Below are positions 25,955 to 38,525 of a stretch of 64,000 nucleotides of DNA, one piece after another (position 1 is the first letter of the stretch; each line of letters opens with the position of its first letter). This stretch comes from Atrichornis clamosus (Eukaryota > Chordata > Aves > Passeriformes > Menuridae). The stretch spans positions 248,001 through 312,000 of the forward strand of contig WBMZ01003275.1 of NCBI GenBank assembly GCA_013400975.1, written 5' to 3'. Below the pieces are notes generated by a model. It saw only the letters and a program-made list of their open reading frames with translations. It was not told the DNA's origin and did no database searches. Made by a program: the position numbers and the translations under genes.

Positions 25955-26081
25955 TGCCATGGTTTAACCACAGCTAGGAGACAAGTCCCACGTAGCCACT
26001 CGCACACTTGCCCACCAGTAGGGTCAGGGAGAGAACCAGAAGGGTTAAATCTAGAAAACTCACTGGTTGGCATAAAGATAA

Positions 26082-26087
26082 TTTAAT
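26082..26087 (-). promoter_or_regulatory. polyadenylation signal of solo LTR
   Basis: Plus-strand TTTAAT reads ATTAAA on the LTR's own strand, downstream of its TATA-like site and about 130 bp before its 3' end. In copy 6459-6950 the equivalent position reads GTTAAA, so that copy has lost it. Confidence 0.55.
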
Positions 26088-26262
26088 GGGGAAAGCAAAA
26101 GCTGCACACCCAAGCAAAGCAAAACAAGGAATTAATTCACTGCTTCCCATGGGCAGGCAGGTGTTCAGACATATCCAGGAGACTAGGGCCCTGTCACCTG
26201 TTACTTGGAAAGACAAACACCATCACTCTAAATGTGTCTGCCTTCCTCCTTCTTCACCCCAC

Positions 26263-26270
26263 TTTATATA
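26263..26270 (-). promoter_or_regulatory. TATA-like box of solo LTR
   Basis: Plus-strand TTTATATA reads TATATAAA on the LTR strand, in the U3 region about 275 bp from the LTR 5' end. It lies close to a TGATGTCATATGG block that resembles a CRE-type element. It would direct transcription leftward. Activity is unknown. Confidence 0.55.
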
Positions 26271-26545
26271 CTCAGTGTGATGTCATATGGTCTGGAATAT
26301 CCCTTTGGTCAGTTTGGGTCACCTGTCCTGACTGTGTCTCCTCTCAGCCTCCCATGGACCCACAACTTCCTTCACCAGTGTGGCAGTACCAAAACCAAGA
26401 AAAGGCCTTGGGTCTGTGTGTGCCCTGCTCAGCAAAAACAAAAACATCTCTACATAATCAACCCTGTGTTCAGCAAAATCCAAAACACAGCCTCATACCA
26501 GCCACTGTGAAGAAAATTAATTCTAGCCCAGCCAAAACCAGCACA

Positions 26546-26550
26546 CATAC
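26546..26550. repeat. 5-bp target-site duplication, right copy
   Basis: CATAC directly follows the LTR terminal CA and matches 25950-25954 exactly. Confidence 0.85.
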
Positions 26551-29500
26551 CCAGAACATGCTTAGTTATAACAAATAACACCAATCACCCCCCCCTGGAT
26601 TTTATATTAATGTACTGAATAAGCCATTATACCTCTCAATTTCTCTATATTTTTGGCATTGTTGTCGATGTTTCTCAAGCGTATTTACAGGAGGTCTGGA
26701 GAAATAAGCTTCTCCAAAGAAATAGATTTAGGTGTCAGGTCACGTAATACTTTTACATGAACTCTAAATGGGTCTATGGAATAGAATAACCATTCCACCC
26801 CAAGATATTGCAATGCGCCAGCATTAATTCATGGGCACCACATCCATCCAGTTTTGCCCGTAACTAAACATATTATTGAATTCCTTTTTAACAAGTTTTT
26901 CAAATATGTTATTTTATCAGATGAAATGACCGTTACATTATAAAAGATTTTAACACCAGAAATATTATTGTGTGTGAATAACAGACTTTTAAGAATTTCA
27001 GAAGAAAAAGCTGAAAAAAAAATTGAAAATCGACTGATAAACAAAAAATAGGAAAATAAAATTGAAAATTTATCTTTCTCTTAATTTACAGCTTTTTCCT
27101 TGTACTTTTCAATATCTTTTTTCTTCACACTTTGTAGGTAAACTTGGATTTGTACTAAGATGTTTTGGCAATTTTTGTCTTAGATAAAAGTCATAATGAA
27201 AATGCTCAGCCAAAACAATGCAAGTCAATTATTCATCCTAAATGCATTTGTGGTTTTAATGTTTTTATTGCAGGTATCTTTTTCGAGTGATTAAGGTATA
27301 ATAAAGATATAGGGTAATACTCTTAAGGGACTTCTATTGCTAATTACTTTTACTGCCTGTATTTGTTAATAAAAGTAATGAGAAGTTCACTTAAATGAAA
27401 AATTATAACTAAAATCAAATTAGTATAACTTCTTTAATAAATCAAAATACACTTTTATTTGGCATTTTTATGCTGTAGATAAGGAATAGTTCAATTGAAA
27501 AAGCAATTATTAATAAAAACCAGGCAAGTGGTATATAATTACAGATTGCTCTATGTGTTTCATTTAACATATGATAAAAGACTTTATTATGTAAAATTTT
27601 AATGTGTAGACACTAATATGATTATTCATTTTTGCGATAACACATAGCCATGCTAAGGCTACCCATAAATACTTTACATATGGACTATACTCAGAGGAGC
27701 ATGTATGTGAAGGGTTGATGGTGAACTGGGATGCAATTCACTGAAAGGGGTGACATCACACACAAGTTCTTCTATCACTGGGAGAAGTTCAGGACTTAAA
27801 TATCTCATCATCCTGCCTCTAAAATTTGGCTTTCTCTTGCTTCTTCTCCTTGTGTGTGTCTTAACCAAGAGCTAGACAGTGAGTCAAAGAACATGTCCAA
27901 ATTCATAATTGCTGAGTGCAACAGAGAAAGGAGAGGCAATTTAAATAATTAAATTGAAAGTAATCTATTTTTTTTCTGTGGTGAGGGAATAAAAGACCTA
28001 TCTAGCCAACAGTAAAATTTTAACCACACATTCTCCTTCCAATATGGCATCTGTGATGTAATGTATCTTTATTTCTGTATTAAAACGTATGGGTTCTTCA
28101 TTCCACACCAATCAGACTTTAACTAGTACATTTTGTCCCATCCTAACCTCCTACATTCTAAATTCTTCTTCCATCACTTAGCCATTCAACATATTGAGGC
28201 AAACTTCATTCACTATCTATGCCACTATGATCACACTGAATTAATCTTCAGATGTCTCTAGTGAATTCTCTGCACCAAATACATCATATTTTGGTGCCAT
28301 CTCTTTTTTCAAACTCTGAATAGTTTATTTCCCATATGCAATCCTGTTATCTACTCTTTTTTTGTACTAGCATATGAATAAGGAGTATTATTTTACAAAA
28401 GTTGTTCTCAGCAGTTAACATCCATTGTAAAATTTCTGTTCAGCTTTCTCATAATACTGAAAGCCACACACATATAAAGAGTATAAACAGTAAATTACTC
28501 ACAGATTAGAGCATTTATCCATTACAATTATCAATACTTGCATATGATTAAATCCAGTATTGTAATACCGTAAGAGTGGCCCAGATACTCAAGAGAGCTA
28601 AGAGGTGAAATCTGTTAGTTTCCCTGGCAATTGTAAGTGTTCTCCAGATATGAAGCTAGGAGCAACCTACAGGAAAGATGAAACATGAGAAAGAGGAGAG
28701 AAGCATCACCTAAAGTCATGGAATTACCAAAAGAAAAGGAGATGCTTGGCAGAGTTAATTTTGCATACTTGTTAGGTTATAACTATATTGAAGTCTATGA
28801 CAAAGCCAGGTGGGTGAGTTAATTAGGATCCTGGAAATATATTTAGAAATATCTTTGGTGAGTCTTCAGTGCACTGTATTGCATTAGCTACACCAGAAGA
28901 GTCTTGCTCAACTGGATTGAACAGAAAAATAGAAATATTTTTGCTCTGTTTAGACCAATGTCTATCGCTGGCAGAAGATACCTAGGAAATATTAAGAATA
29001 GGGCAAATGATAATGATATTTTCCTTGGAAAATCAAAAGCATAAAAAATAAGTTTTCTGAAATGAGGTTGTCTTTCTACTTAGTAATCTTAAACAAATTC
29101 TTCTTTCATGAGTTTAACCAGTTTTTAAGCTCTGTGAAATACTAGCATCCAAAATATTTTGGAGTGAATGGTCTCCACTGCTGAATAATGTGCTGTGTGA
29201 AGAATCACATCCTTTAGTTTGTCTTCACCATGCTCTTGCTAGGATCTTTTGCTTGACCTCCATTTGTGTACTAGAAGGGAATGCACGGTAATTTCCTATT
29301 TTCATCCTTTATGATACTCCTGATTTCATGGTATTCTCTTGCATCCCAAGTCATGCCTTTTTTGCAACATGAAGAATCCAAGTCTACACTGTCGTTCATC
29401 AGTGAAGTAATATTGAAAGTGGGATATCTTTTTTGTGCTGTTTTATAGAGGAATGAAATAAAAGTGCTACTAAAAGTGCACATCTGTTGCTGATAAAATT

Positions 29501-30449
29501 TTCTTTAGCTACAAACATTTGTCAAGAAATCCACGTGATAATTTCCACTAGTACTTATGCAAGCTATCTAAAACACAGATTTCCTGTGAGGGTGCTCTTG
29601 TTTAGGTGTTTGTTTGAGAACGGGTGTCTGAGCTCTGAAGATCTGCAGTTCTGAAGAAGAAAGGAAGACCTCTTTGGTGGTGGCTTTTCAATAAACCTCT
29701 GGGACACCATGCATTAGGGGTTTATCATGGGATGCTAATGTGCTTCAAACTGATTACTCCAGTACAGTCAACACATGCAATGTTGCTTAACCCTTGAAAA
29801 GCACATACTTTGTTACCACTGTTTATTAATAAACACTAAGAATAAGCTCTGTGCTGAAATAATTCAGAATTAAATATCTAGCTCCCTTATAGAAGATCTT
29901 TCCATAGAGGCAGCTGCTTCTTTGCAAACATTTGGCAGTGCCCAAGCAGCTTAATTTCAATATGGCCATTAAGCTGAAATACATCAGCCTTGTTGCATAT
30001 GTCAGGCCAGGAAACCTCAGGGAGTGCCTCAATAATGCCAACACGCAGATTTGCCAACACCCAACTATACTACAATGGAGAGGCACAACCCTCTACAAAA
30101 ATGGAGAACCCCAGGAGCTCTAGATAGATACTTGTATCTGTGTAGCAGATTAGGTAAAATCAGCCACAAAAATTATTCATATGTAAAATGACAGATTACA
30201 GCTGACACCTGTATTTCAAGTTACCAAATTTACATCTGTGAAAATAAACAGTATAGGATGAAGAGATGAGATATGAGGCCTAAGAGCACAGCAGAACAGC
30301 AGAACCCAATAAAACAATTCATCTCCCGACAAAAATAATCCATCATCAAACATCTGTTGAAAACTTAACTGTTCATTTTCCACACCATGGGGCTCAGAGA
30401 ACATGTTCTTGGCACATGACTACATTTTATAATCAAACAGCTGTAGAGG
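26551..30449. other. unique AT-rich non-coding stretch
   Basis: No gene or confident repeat is visible. The 27200-27650 part is very AT-rich, with many TAAT/ATTA cores and no repeat signature; it is raised as a possible conserved non-coding element. At 29930-30125 a short plus-strand open frame of 63 codons lies in balanced-composition sequence with no family resemblance I recognise. Confidence 0.5.
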
Positions 30450-30535
30450 TTAAGGGAATAGCAATGGGATACCAGGACTCAGTACTAAAAACTGGTTTCA
30501 AGCCAGACCTGCCTGCAACTCCCTGAGCATTATTT
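30450..30535 (+). mobile_element. weak MIR-like SINE remnant
   Basis: AATGGGATACCAGGACTCAG followed by GGTTTCAAGCC (a degenerate tRNA B-box-like element) and a CTGCCTGCAACT block follows the order of the tRNA-related part of MIR/Core-SINEs. It is short and strongly diverged, so chance similarity is possible. Confidence 0.25.
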
Positions 30536-31689
30536 CCACACTACAGTGCAGCCAGCTGTGAAAGCAACTATTTTCTCAATTCACTTCCTGAAGGAAAGAA
30601 GCCCACATTACATAAACCAGTACCACTGCTGGCCATTCTTCGTTTGTTCATCACCACCTTTTAGTGTCAATTTCTTTGTTCATTAAGTCCATCTCTATTC
30701 TTTCAGTGAATGAAATAAGGATGGTCTTGTCACACTTGCCTTGTTGAGTATGACAATGACTCACATCCAGGTCTCCACATGTCTCAATCGGTTTGTCCCT
30801 ACCGGTCAAGTTCAGGTAAATATTCACAATTTCTTCTTTGATTAATTTTCTAACTATTTCACTTGGAATGGAAATAAGTCCCTTCTAACTATAATTTCTG
30901 GAACCAAATAATTTTTTCTTTGCAATCCAAAAGGGATCCAGTAGCATTGTGCAGTTGTTCCCAGGATAAATCTCAAAATGCAGGGCTAAATCACAAAACT
31001 TCTGTTCTCAAAAGGCTACTTTTCTTAATTTTTTATGCAATGAAATAACTTCCAGCTATGCCTTATAATTGCTACATTTTATAAAGATCCTGTATAGTAT
31101 ATAATATGTATAATAGACAAATATTTATGCAGCATGATGCCTTCTAAAATTTCTTAAATATTACATTGCTTGTAACTGTACCAGGTTGGTTTCTCAGTTT
31201 CTCATTGATATCACTGCTTATTAAATGTTAGAATAAATCACTCTGTGAATTTAAATTTTAAGTCTTAGCTATGAGTGACTGAATGCTAATGTTTTTCCTA
31301 GGGTCATGCAATTATTTCAACATGTGGTGTATTAAAATCTGTAGACAATTTTTCCAAACACAAAAGATACTAATTTGATTTTATGTCCTATCTCTTCAGT
31401 GTTAAGCGGTCTTGAATTTCTTCCTTACAAATTTTCCTGTTCTACTAGAAAGAACTTTGATGGAACATAAAACGAAACTATAATTGCCTTTCGTGTGTGA
31501 AAAAGATCCCTTTTGTAACCCATGGCAAATCAATGTGCCAGGCTGGGAAGCACATTTAGAGAAATGATGGTTCAGAAGAAAGTTCTTCAGCAAAATTAAT
31601 TTAATTGCCAAAGAACATTGCTGAGGACAAAATAACTAGGACTGTAATAATGAAACTTTTATAAGACTTAATAAAGAATAACATTATCA
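30536..31689. other. unique AT-rich non-coding stretch
   Basis: I see no gene, RNA gene or recognisable repeat in this stretch. Confidence 0.5.
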
Positions 31690-31860
31690 ATTCAGGGATG
31701 ATGGGAAAGAACTAGATGATCTTCAAGACTGGAGTAGCAGGAAGGGATGAAACTGAGGACTACAGAGTAGAAGGTTGCTTACAGAGGGACTATGATCTGA
31801 TAGCTAATAATTCCAAAATGCAAAAAGCATGAGAATTAGGACTGATGTTTGAGGGACTGG
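31690..31860 (+). mobile_element. possible ancient CR1 remnant (post-catalytic region)
   Basis: GGGATGATGGGAAAGAACTAGATGATCTTCAAGACTGGAGTAG-type sequence (31694-31738) followed by GGGATGAAACTGA follows the part of ancient CR1 ORF2 just after the catalytic box ('..DDLQDWSNRNGMKFN..' in ordinary copies). Similarity fades after about 31860. No frame is open. Confidence 0.4.
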
Positions 31861-34800
31861 TTATTCCTATGATACAGATATGCAAACATACACAAAAGGA
31901 TGTATCTAGCCAAAAAATACTGATGAAGCAACCTGTAGCAAGTTATAAAGCAAATATTACACTTCTAGCTTCTTATTTTGACAACATTGCTTCTTCTAAC
32001 ATCACCATTCACTGTTTATCTGAAATATTAGCTGATCTAACTGAAATATATCTTTGCTTCAGGTTTAAAATTATGATAGCAAATAACACTCGTCCCAGAA
32101 TCCATTGCCTCCTCTACAAAAATCTATCTATTGTTTGCTGAAAAGTCACCCATATTTGTTCATGTGATTTAGGTTTCAGCTCCTGGAGGCAGAGCAATTT
32201 GATCTTTGAAATAAATCGCTAGAAAAGCAATTTTACTCAGCCTGGCCACATATTTCATGCTTATTTCCTTTAGAGGGTTTTCACAACATCTTTTCTAACA
32301 TATATTATTCAGTTATTAGCTATAATGAAATCCAAGCCCAATCTGAGTTCTCTAAGATATGAACATGTCCTTTTCCACTTCCTGAAACTAGAGAAAAAAA
32401 TTACAAAATTGGGGAAAGCATCACCCTATTCAGAGCAAAAGGAGATGCTACATTTGTAACAGTCTCCCTTAAAAGTGCACATTAAAATTGCTAAACCTGC
32501 TGAGGAAAGAGGATGAAAGTTAACTTAAATAATTAAACATACCCAGGGCATCTCACCTTTGTGCTGCACTGACTTTCAAAGCAGTTATTTGTGTAGAGCC
32601 TTTCACAAGAGAAAACTGGGGTCACTGTGACTTCACGTCCTCTGTTGAAAAATAAATAATTCAACAAGTAATGTCCTGGCTACACTGTGAAAAACGTCCA
32701 TTCAAACAGTGGAGAAATAGGGAGGCATCAGTGTTGAGCAGAGTCTTTTTGCTTTTTTGATGAGGGAAATGAAAAAAAACCAAGCAAATTCAGTCCAGTG
32801 AGACTCTCTCATGGTTTTAGTAAGGATGTTGCTCTGTTTTATTCTCTCCCAAATGTGTTATACTTATGACATTACCAGAAAAAATACTCTTTCCGCTTGC
32901 CTCATGAAAACTCATACACTCCCTGTAAATCATTTAACAGTCAAACAATTCAGTGCTGCTTCCTGCCATCAAACTACCAACTCTCAACCTCCAGTTCCGT
33001 AGTTTCTTGTGGAGACACATTTTGCAATGCACAGCAATGGCAGAAACAGGTGAAATGACCCATTGCCTCTAGTGTTGAGGCTGAGGACAGATTATGCTGT
33101 ACCTTCTACCTACTTACTGTTTGGATGGGAATGAGATGTGTTTAGGTTGAGAGAAGCATAGGTGTTTGTCAGCAGCAGCGTTCTGGAAGGAAAATGAAGG
33201 CAAGAGTGAAAAAGAGAATGATGTTTCATTCCTGCCAAGTGATCAGTTCACTCTGTTCATGCATCACTGATTCTTATTCCAGATTAAAACATGAAAGTGA
33301 ATGGAGAGTGAAATGGTAGAATTGGCATCCAGGCAATAGATGATGCACAAGACTCTAAATAAGAACCTCCACTTCTTGGTTCTGCTGGGTGAAAATTGTA
33401 TGCCGAGCATATTACTAAGGTCCTTTGGGGCAAAGGGTCTGGTAAAAACCCAAAACTTTAGAAAATTCTGCTTGTTCACATTTGTCTAAAACTCCATGTT
33501 TTCACTCCCTGATACATCAGGCCCAGGGCAAAAAACCACTGGAGAGACAGAACTCTCTCCATTTTTAGTCCTATATCGAAGCTCTTCCATGCAGGGCACA
33601 AAGACAGTAGAAGAAATGTTGTTTAATAGATGTCTTTATATGTCTTTCATATTGGTAGTTACATCTGATTTTATGTCATAACTAAACATATAGATAACGT
33701 GTGTTACAATTTAGGCTCAGATCTTGCTCCACCTTTCTAACAAAAGGAGAAGCTCAGATAGGTCCATACAATTTCCTTCGGGCTTCTCAGCGATTTGGCA
33801 ATAGGACATTATATTGTCTGAAACTGTGGTATTTGTAACATTTCTAACATTTTAATTACATGGTTACTGTCTTCTTTCTTCTGAGCTGAAATTCTACACA
33901 ATAATTGAGGGAAAAGGGTTGTAAATCTTAAACTTAGCTTGTAACAATTGTTTTCCTCTAATTTGCATTCTGTGTTCTTTGAAGAATCTGTAGTTAGTCC
34001 AGCATTGGATCTTCTGTGTAAAATCAGAGAGTGTGACATTTTCTGGTGATAAAGTGTTACCAAAAAAGCTGCAGAATGGAAAAATGGGATCAGATTTCGG
34101 TGCCTTTGCTCAGTGTTATGCCTAAACCTGTGAGACCACAAAGGAGACATGAGTCTCTAGATATTTTATAATCTTTTGGATCCAAAAATACAATTTCTTA
34201 TGGTAATTCTATCCCAGGCAACTCAGGCAGGAATCTGTTATCTAAGCAAAATACACCGATTTCATTCAAAGCATTTTATGTGATGAAATGAGTAATTTCT
34301 CAATGAAGAGGATGGGACTGTTAAAGATTTGAATAAGCAGTCACATACAACATTTCTTACAGTATTAAACACACAATCTTTTGGAAAAAATCTTCAAGAA
34401 ATCCTGAGGAGGACAATTGCTTAGAAAACTGTCAATATGTAACGGAAACTAAAAGAAGTCAGTCAGTAACCTTAAACAGCCCTTCCAGATGCTATACTGT
34501 GAGAGGGAAAAAAAGAAAACAAAACAAAACAACTAGCTACTTGTAAGATTCAATTTGATATGTTTATGAAAAGAATTTTATGCTGGAGTGAGGACCATGA
34601 TATTGGGACAGTGGTTACCATGACATTTTCTGTCCCAGTTTCATATAAATTCTAACACTCTCAGTGCTTGGACAAAGTGTTTGGGCATTGTTTCAAAGCT
34701 TCTAAGACTGTGAGTATCCTCCAGGAGCTTGTAGAAATGTGAAAGTGCGTCAGGTAGCTATTCAGCATGGAAGAGCATTTGTGCTTCATTTAACGTGTCC

Positions 34801-37464
34801 ATCGCCCCACTTACTCATCTCTGGAAGTCAGGATCCTGCCAGGCAGGCTGCTGGCTGCAGTGCCCTCTAAGGGCAACTGGGCTGTTCAGAGATAAGGGGT
34901 GGAACACGTGTCCTTCTGACCATAGAAATAAGAGATTGGCCTGAGGAAACAGAAGATGTTTTAACAAAGCTGGTCTGATGCCAAAAAATTAAATATAATC
35001 CTGTTTAGTTCCAACTGTATAGAGAATACAAATACAGAAATATTAGTGTCTGCACTCCAGAAAGATATGCTCTGAATGAGCATAGACTTGAATTCTCTTA
35101 TATTTTCAGTTTCCAGACCGTTGTAAAGTATAGCTCTTAGTAGAAATTATTGAAAAAATCTGACTTAAAATTAATATCTACTAAATGCATGACAAAAGAA
35201 ATAAACCCGACTACACAACTAATTGCGAGTGAGGGACAAGGAGAGAAACTAGATCACATCCTCTATAGCAGCTCCCTCATTTTCTAATATCAGCAGTGAA
35301 CAAACTTCCTTCCTACTTGCCTCTTCTGAGTCAAAATTCCAGGTATACTTTTTGCCATCTGCTCCTTCTGTTTCCCATAGGCAGCACTTTGATCCCTTTC
35401 AAATCAAACATCAGCCAGCCACCCCTTGGCCCCAAACCCATCCTTACCTCAATAATAGATGCAGTTGCTATGGCTGGGTTGGGTGTTCTGCACGGATGCA
35501 GCTGAAGGTCACAGCCTGGACCACACTCACACCAGACCTATGTTCACAGCAGACAAAGGAAATGCTGATAACACCTCATCCACAGAAATAGAAAATGCAC
35601 TGTGTCCTTGCTGAAGTTCTCCTCAAACTAAATATGCAGAAACTAGATAAAATAAGATGGAGGCTCTGAGAAAAATAAGCATTTACTACAGCTGCTACAA
35701 AATGTATATACTTGTTAGAGAATTTTTCAATTACATATCTGTAGAGTAGGCTAAGATATTAGAAGAAAATATCTGGGGTTTAGCTTTCAAAATTGTCACA
35801 ATTAATGCTTTTTTACAATGCTTTCTAACAAAACCCTGTTTTTCTGCTTTTCAATAACAAAATTATATTTAATATAGTTGATTTAAGCCTGATTTTTTTT
35901 TAGATTTTGGTGAAAATTTTTTCATAAATTAATGTAAAATATAATTTATTTGAATCAAAGACACTGGATTTTCAACTTGCAAATCTTAGATTTTGATGTT
36001 TTATTCTAATTTAGACATGAATTTTTTTCTTCTTAAATCCATTTTCAAGCAAAATGAGAGAAGCTCTTTCTCTTTTCCTCCCCAGGTTGCCCTCGCAGCT
36101 GCAATTTAGAAAGAATCTGTATGTAAAACAATATCTCCATCTGTGTATTATTCAGGTTATGGCTACTGGAACAATCTTGTTCCAGATTTCAAGTTACTGA
36201 AAGATGCATTATTTTATTACCCAGACAGGACCTTTTACTGAGATGCATGCTTCAATTTCTTTTCCAGTCTTTGAGAATGGCTTCTACATTTTGTGCAAAC
36301 CTGGAAGAAAACAATGTTATCAAAATAAATCTCAGTCAGTTGAAAAGGGCCAAATAGAGGTTAATCCAATTACTTAATGGTTGTCTCCTTTGGCCTCTTC
36401 CTTCAGGCAGCTGTGCTTTCATATGTTCTTCTTACCTCAGCTAACACAAGTCCCCTAAGTTCTTCCCTTCATAAAGGAAAAAGTACTTCATTGTGCTCTC
36501 TAAACAAAATCTTTCTCCATTTTGGAAGAATAGAAATATGGTCAAAAAAATGTGCATGTAGTGTTGAAGTTACTAATTTAAATCAAGTATTTAATTTTCA
36601 TTTAGAGTGAACAGGCCATTGCTTTTAAATTTGTTTGACTTACTCTTGAGGTGAGAACTCTTACTGAATTAAATATATAGTAGGAATAACACTGAAAATT
36701 TGATCAATAACAGTAAATTATTTGATTGATAACATTAATTATTGACTCCAGTAAATACTTTACTCCAGAGAAAGCAGGATAAATAGCAATGGAGTCAAAT
36801 AAATATGCTTAATAGAATTCTAATTTAGCGAGAACAAAATTTAATGAACTGCATGTAAAAGTTTTCAGCATTCCTGGTTCAGGGAAATTGAATGTGCTGA
36901 CTCCTGCTAGCATTATCCCTCTGGAAGTTTAATGCCCAAGAAGTAACCTGCACAAAATGATAACAGACCTACGGGGAAAGAGGGAAGAAAATGAACCATA
37001 AATGGGATGGCTGGGACAATTAATCTTTGGCATCCGCTTTGACTTGTGGAATAATTATTCTGCTGCCTTTAGAACATGCCAGAATGTTCATAGCTAGAGT
37101 AAGCAGAAGCAGACCTTGTGTGCAGGTGCACATCACTTCTCTGTCATCTTCTCAAACATCCTTGCTAGTGATTTCTGGCACTAGTTGAGGTGGGTGCTAT
37201 TTATTACCCAGTCAGCCTGACTCAGTGTTCCTCTCTCGCGGTAATAAAATTGCAATATTTATGCTATAGACATTGTCCAGAACAGCTTCTGCTTGATAAC
37301 GTATTCAAAGACTACAATCAATCCTCTTCATTGCTAAATGAAAAGCGAAAACTTGCTTCTCCTGTGTGTTTTTTCTGTCATTCACTTAGTGAGCAAAATT
37401 TTGTGTTGTAGAAATGGAACTAGGAATACAGAAAATTAATTAAAAATAATCACTGTAAAATCTG
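31861..37464. other. unique AT-rich non-coding stretch
   Basis: No gene or confident repeat is visible. Short open frames (for example minus-strand 33809-34150, 113 codons) have no recognisable motif and are explained by chance. The region about 36850-37095 has balanced composition with homeobox-like ATTA cores and is flagged as a possible conserved element. A G/A-rich tract near 34505-34530 is simple sequence. Confidence 0.5.
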
Positions 37465-38255
37465 GGAAGATGGACTGGATGACTAGACTACAAGGTGGGT
37501 GAATCACTTGCCAGACCAAAAACTAGCTCAAAGTTGGGATCAAAGATTCAAGCTTCAACAAAGATACATTTTAGTGCCTTGGGGCAGAAAAAAAAATGTG
37601 CAGGTGTACAGGCTAGCAACTGGCTGGCTTCTGCAGAAAAAAACATGGGAGAGAACAAGTTAAGTATGAGGCAGCAGTGCATCCTTGCAATGATGAAGGC
37701 TAACAGCATCCTGTGCTGCACTAACAGGAGTACAGTAAGGGGGTTGGGCAAAATGGTTATTCCAATATTCCTGACACTTTTGTGGAGGTCTGTGCTGCCT
37801 TGTCTCCAGTTTTGCCACCTCAGTACAAGAGGTGTGACTGGCAGGCAGGCCTCAGGAGGGTCAGTCTCATGGTTAAGGACTTGCACGGGAAAAGGCTGAG
37901 GGAAGAAGGTTTTTTTCAGCCTGGAGAGAAGAAGGCTAAGAGTAAAGACTAATTTAAGTCTTCCACAACCTAAAGCGCAGTTATAGATAAGGAAAAACCA
38001 GGGTGTTCTCAGAGGTGCAATGCTACAATTTCCAGTGAGGAAAAAAGTAAAACCACCACTGGACTGGTAAATATAGGAACAGGTGCCCAGAGACATTGTG
38101 TAAGATCCATCCTCAGAGGTTTTTAAAATTTCACTAGTTCAGTCATCTCCTGAGTAAAATGATATAACCTGGACAACAGTTCAGCTCTGTGCAGGAGGTA
38201 GTACCAGACCATCAGCAGAGCTCCCTCCTAACCAGAACTGTCCTGTGAGTCCCAC
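37465..38255 (+). mobile_element. decayed CR1 LINE 3' part
   Basis: The order of CR1 ORF2 is preserved. CTACAAGGTGGGTGAA at about 37487 corresponds to the region after motif A. An ACAGGCTAGCAACTGGCTGG segment follows, then a stretch translating as QQCILAMMKANSILCC (compare [16 protein letters not shown] in the 15.4 kb copy), a GAGAAGAAGGCTAAGAG block, CAGGTGCCCAGAGACATTGTG, and a CAGGAGGTAGTACCAGACCA 3' UTR-like end. The catalytic box region is missing between about 37555 and 37590. Several frameshifts separate these blocks. It is clearly older than the copy at 15.4 kb. Confidence 0.75.
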
Positions 38256-38394
38256 GGCCTAAATTCCAACCCTGGTTCTGCTCTGTGTTGCCTTACGTTC
38301 CTACCATAGTAAATCTTCGGCAAGGTCTGATACAAAGCTGGTCCCTCTGGCTTCCTACTCATTGCACAGGAGTTGTGAAACACATAAGATGACA

Positions 38395-38525
38395 GATGTT
38401 CCTTCAAGGACTTAGCAAGGGTGATTTACCCAAGGTCATTCAAGTCTCTGGGAGATCTGGAAGCAGAACTAAACACAGCTTTCCAGCCAGCTCCCTGATT
38501 AATCAGCTATCCATTCGCAGTATGG
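38395..38525 (-). mobile_element. MIR-like SINE remnant
   Basis: The stretch GGACTTAGCAAGGGTGATTT, then ACCCAAGGTCATTCAAGTCT, GATCTGGAAGCAGAACTAAA and a CTTTCCAGCCAGCTCCC-like block, follows the order of a reverse-complemented amniote MIR/Core-SINE (ACTTGCCCAAGGTCACACAG-type core, then GGCAGAGCTGGGATTCGAAC-type). It is diverged but the order is good over about 110 bp. Confidence 0.45.

Larger units (their letters stand above)
25955..26545 (-). mobile_element. complete ERV solo LTR with target-site duplication
   Basis: The element is 591 bp and reads TG...CA on the plus strand, starting TGCCATGGTTTAACC and ending GCCAAAACCAGCACA. It lies on the minus strand: its own 5' end is TGTGCTGGTTTTGGC and its 3' end GGTTAAACCATGGCA. 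Exact 5-bp CATAC duplications flank it. On the minus strand it carries a TATA-like box (rc of 26263-26270) and an ATTAAA polyadenylation signal (rc of 26082-26087) in the correct U3-to-R order. No viral coding sequence is present, so the provirus was lost by recombination between its two LTRs. It resembles LTRs familiar from songbird genomes. The same family occurs at 6459-6950. Confidence 0.92.

Noticed and set aside
6459..26545. The two same-family LTRs as ends of one large provirus
   Set aside because: The 26 kb copy has its own exact target duplication, the 6.5 kb copy is truncated, and the 19 kb between shows no retroviral genes.
26234..26578. 114-codon plus-strand frame and overlapping frames
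   Set aside because: They are antisense to the solo LTR and run past its end; not a gene.
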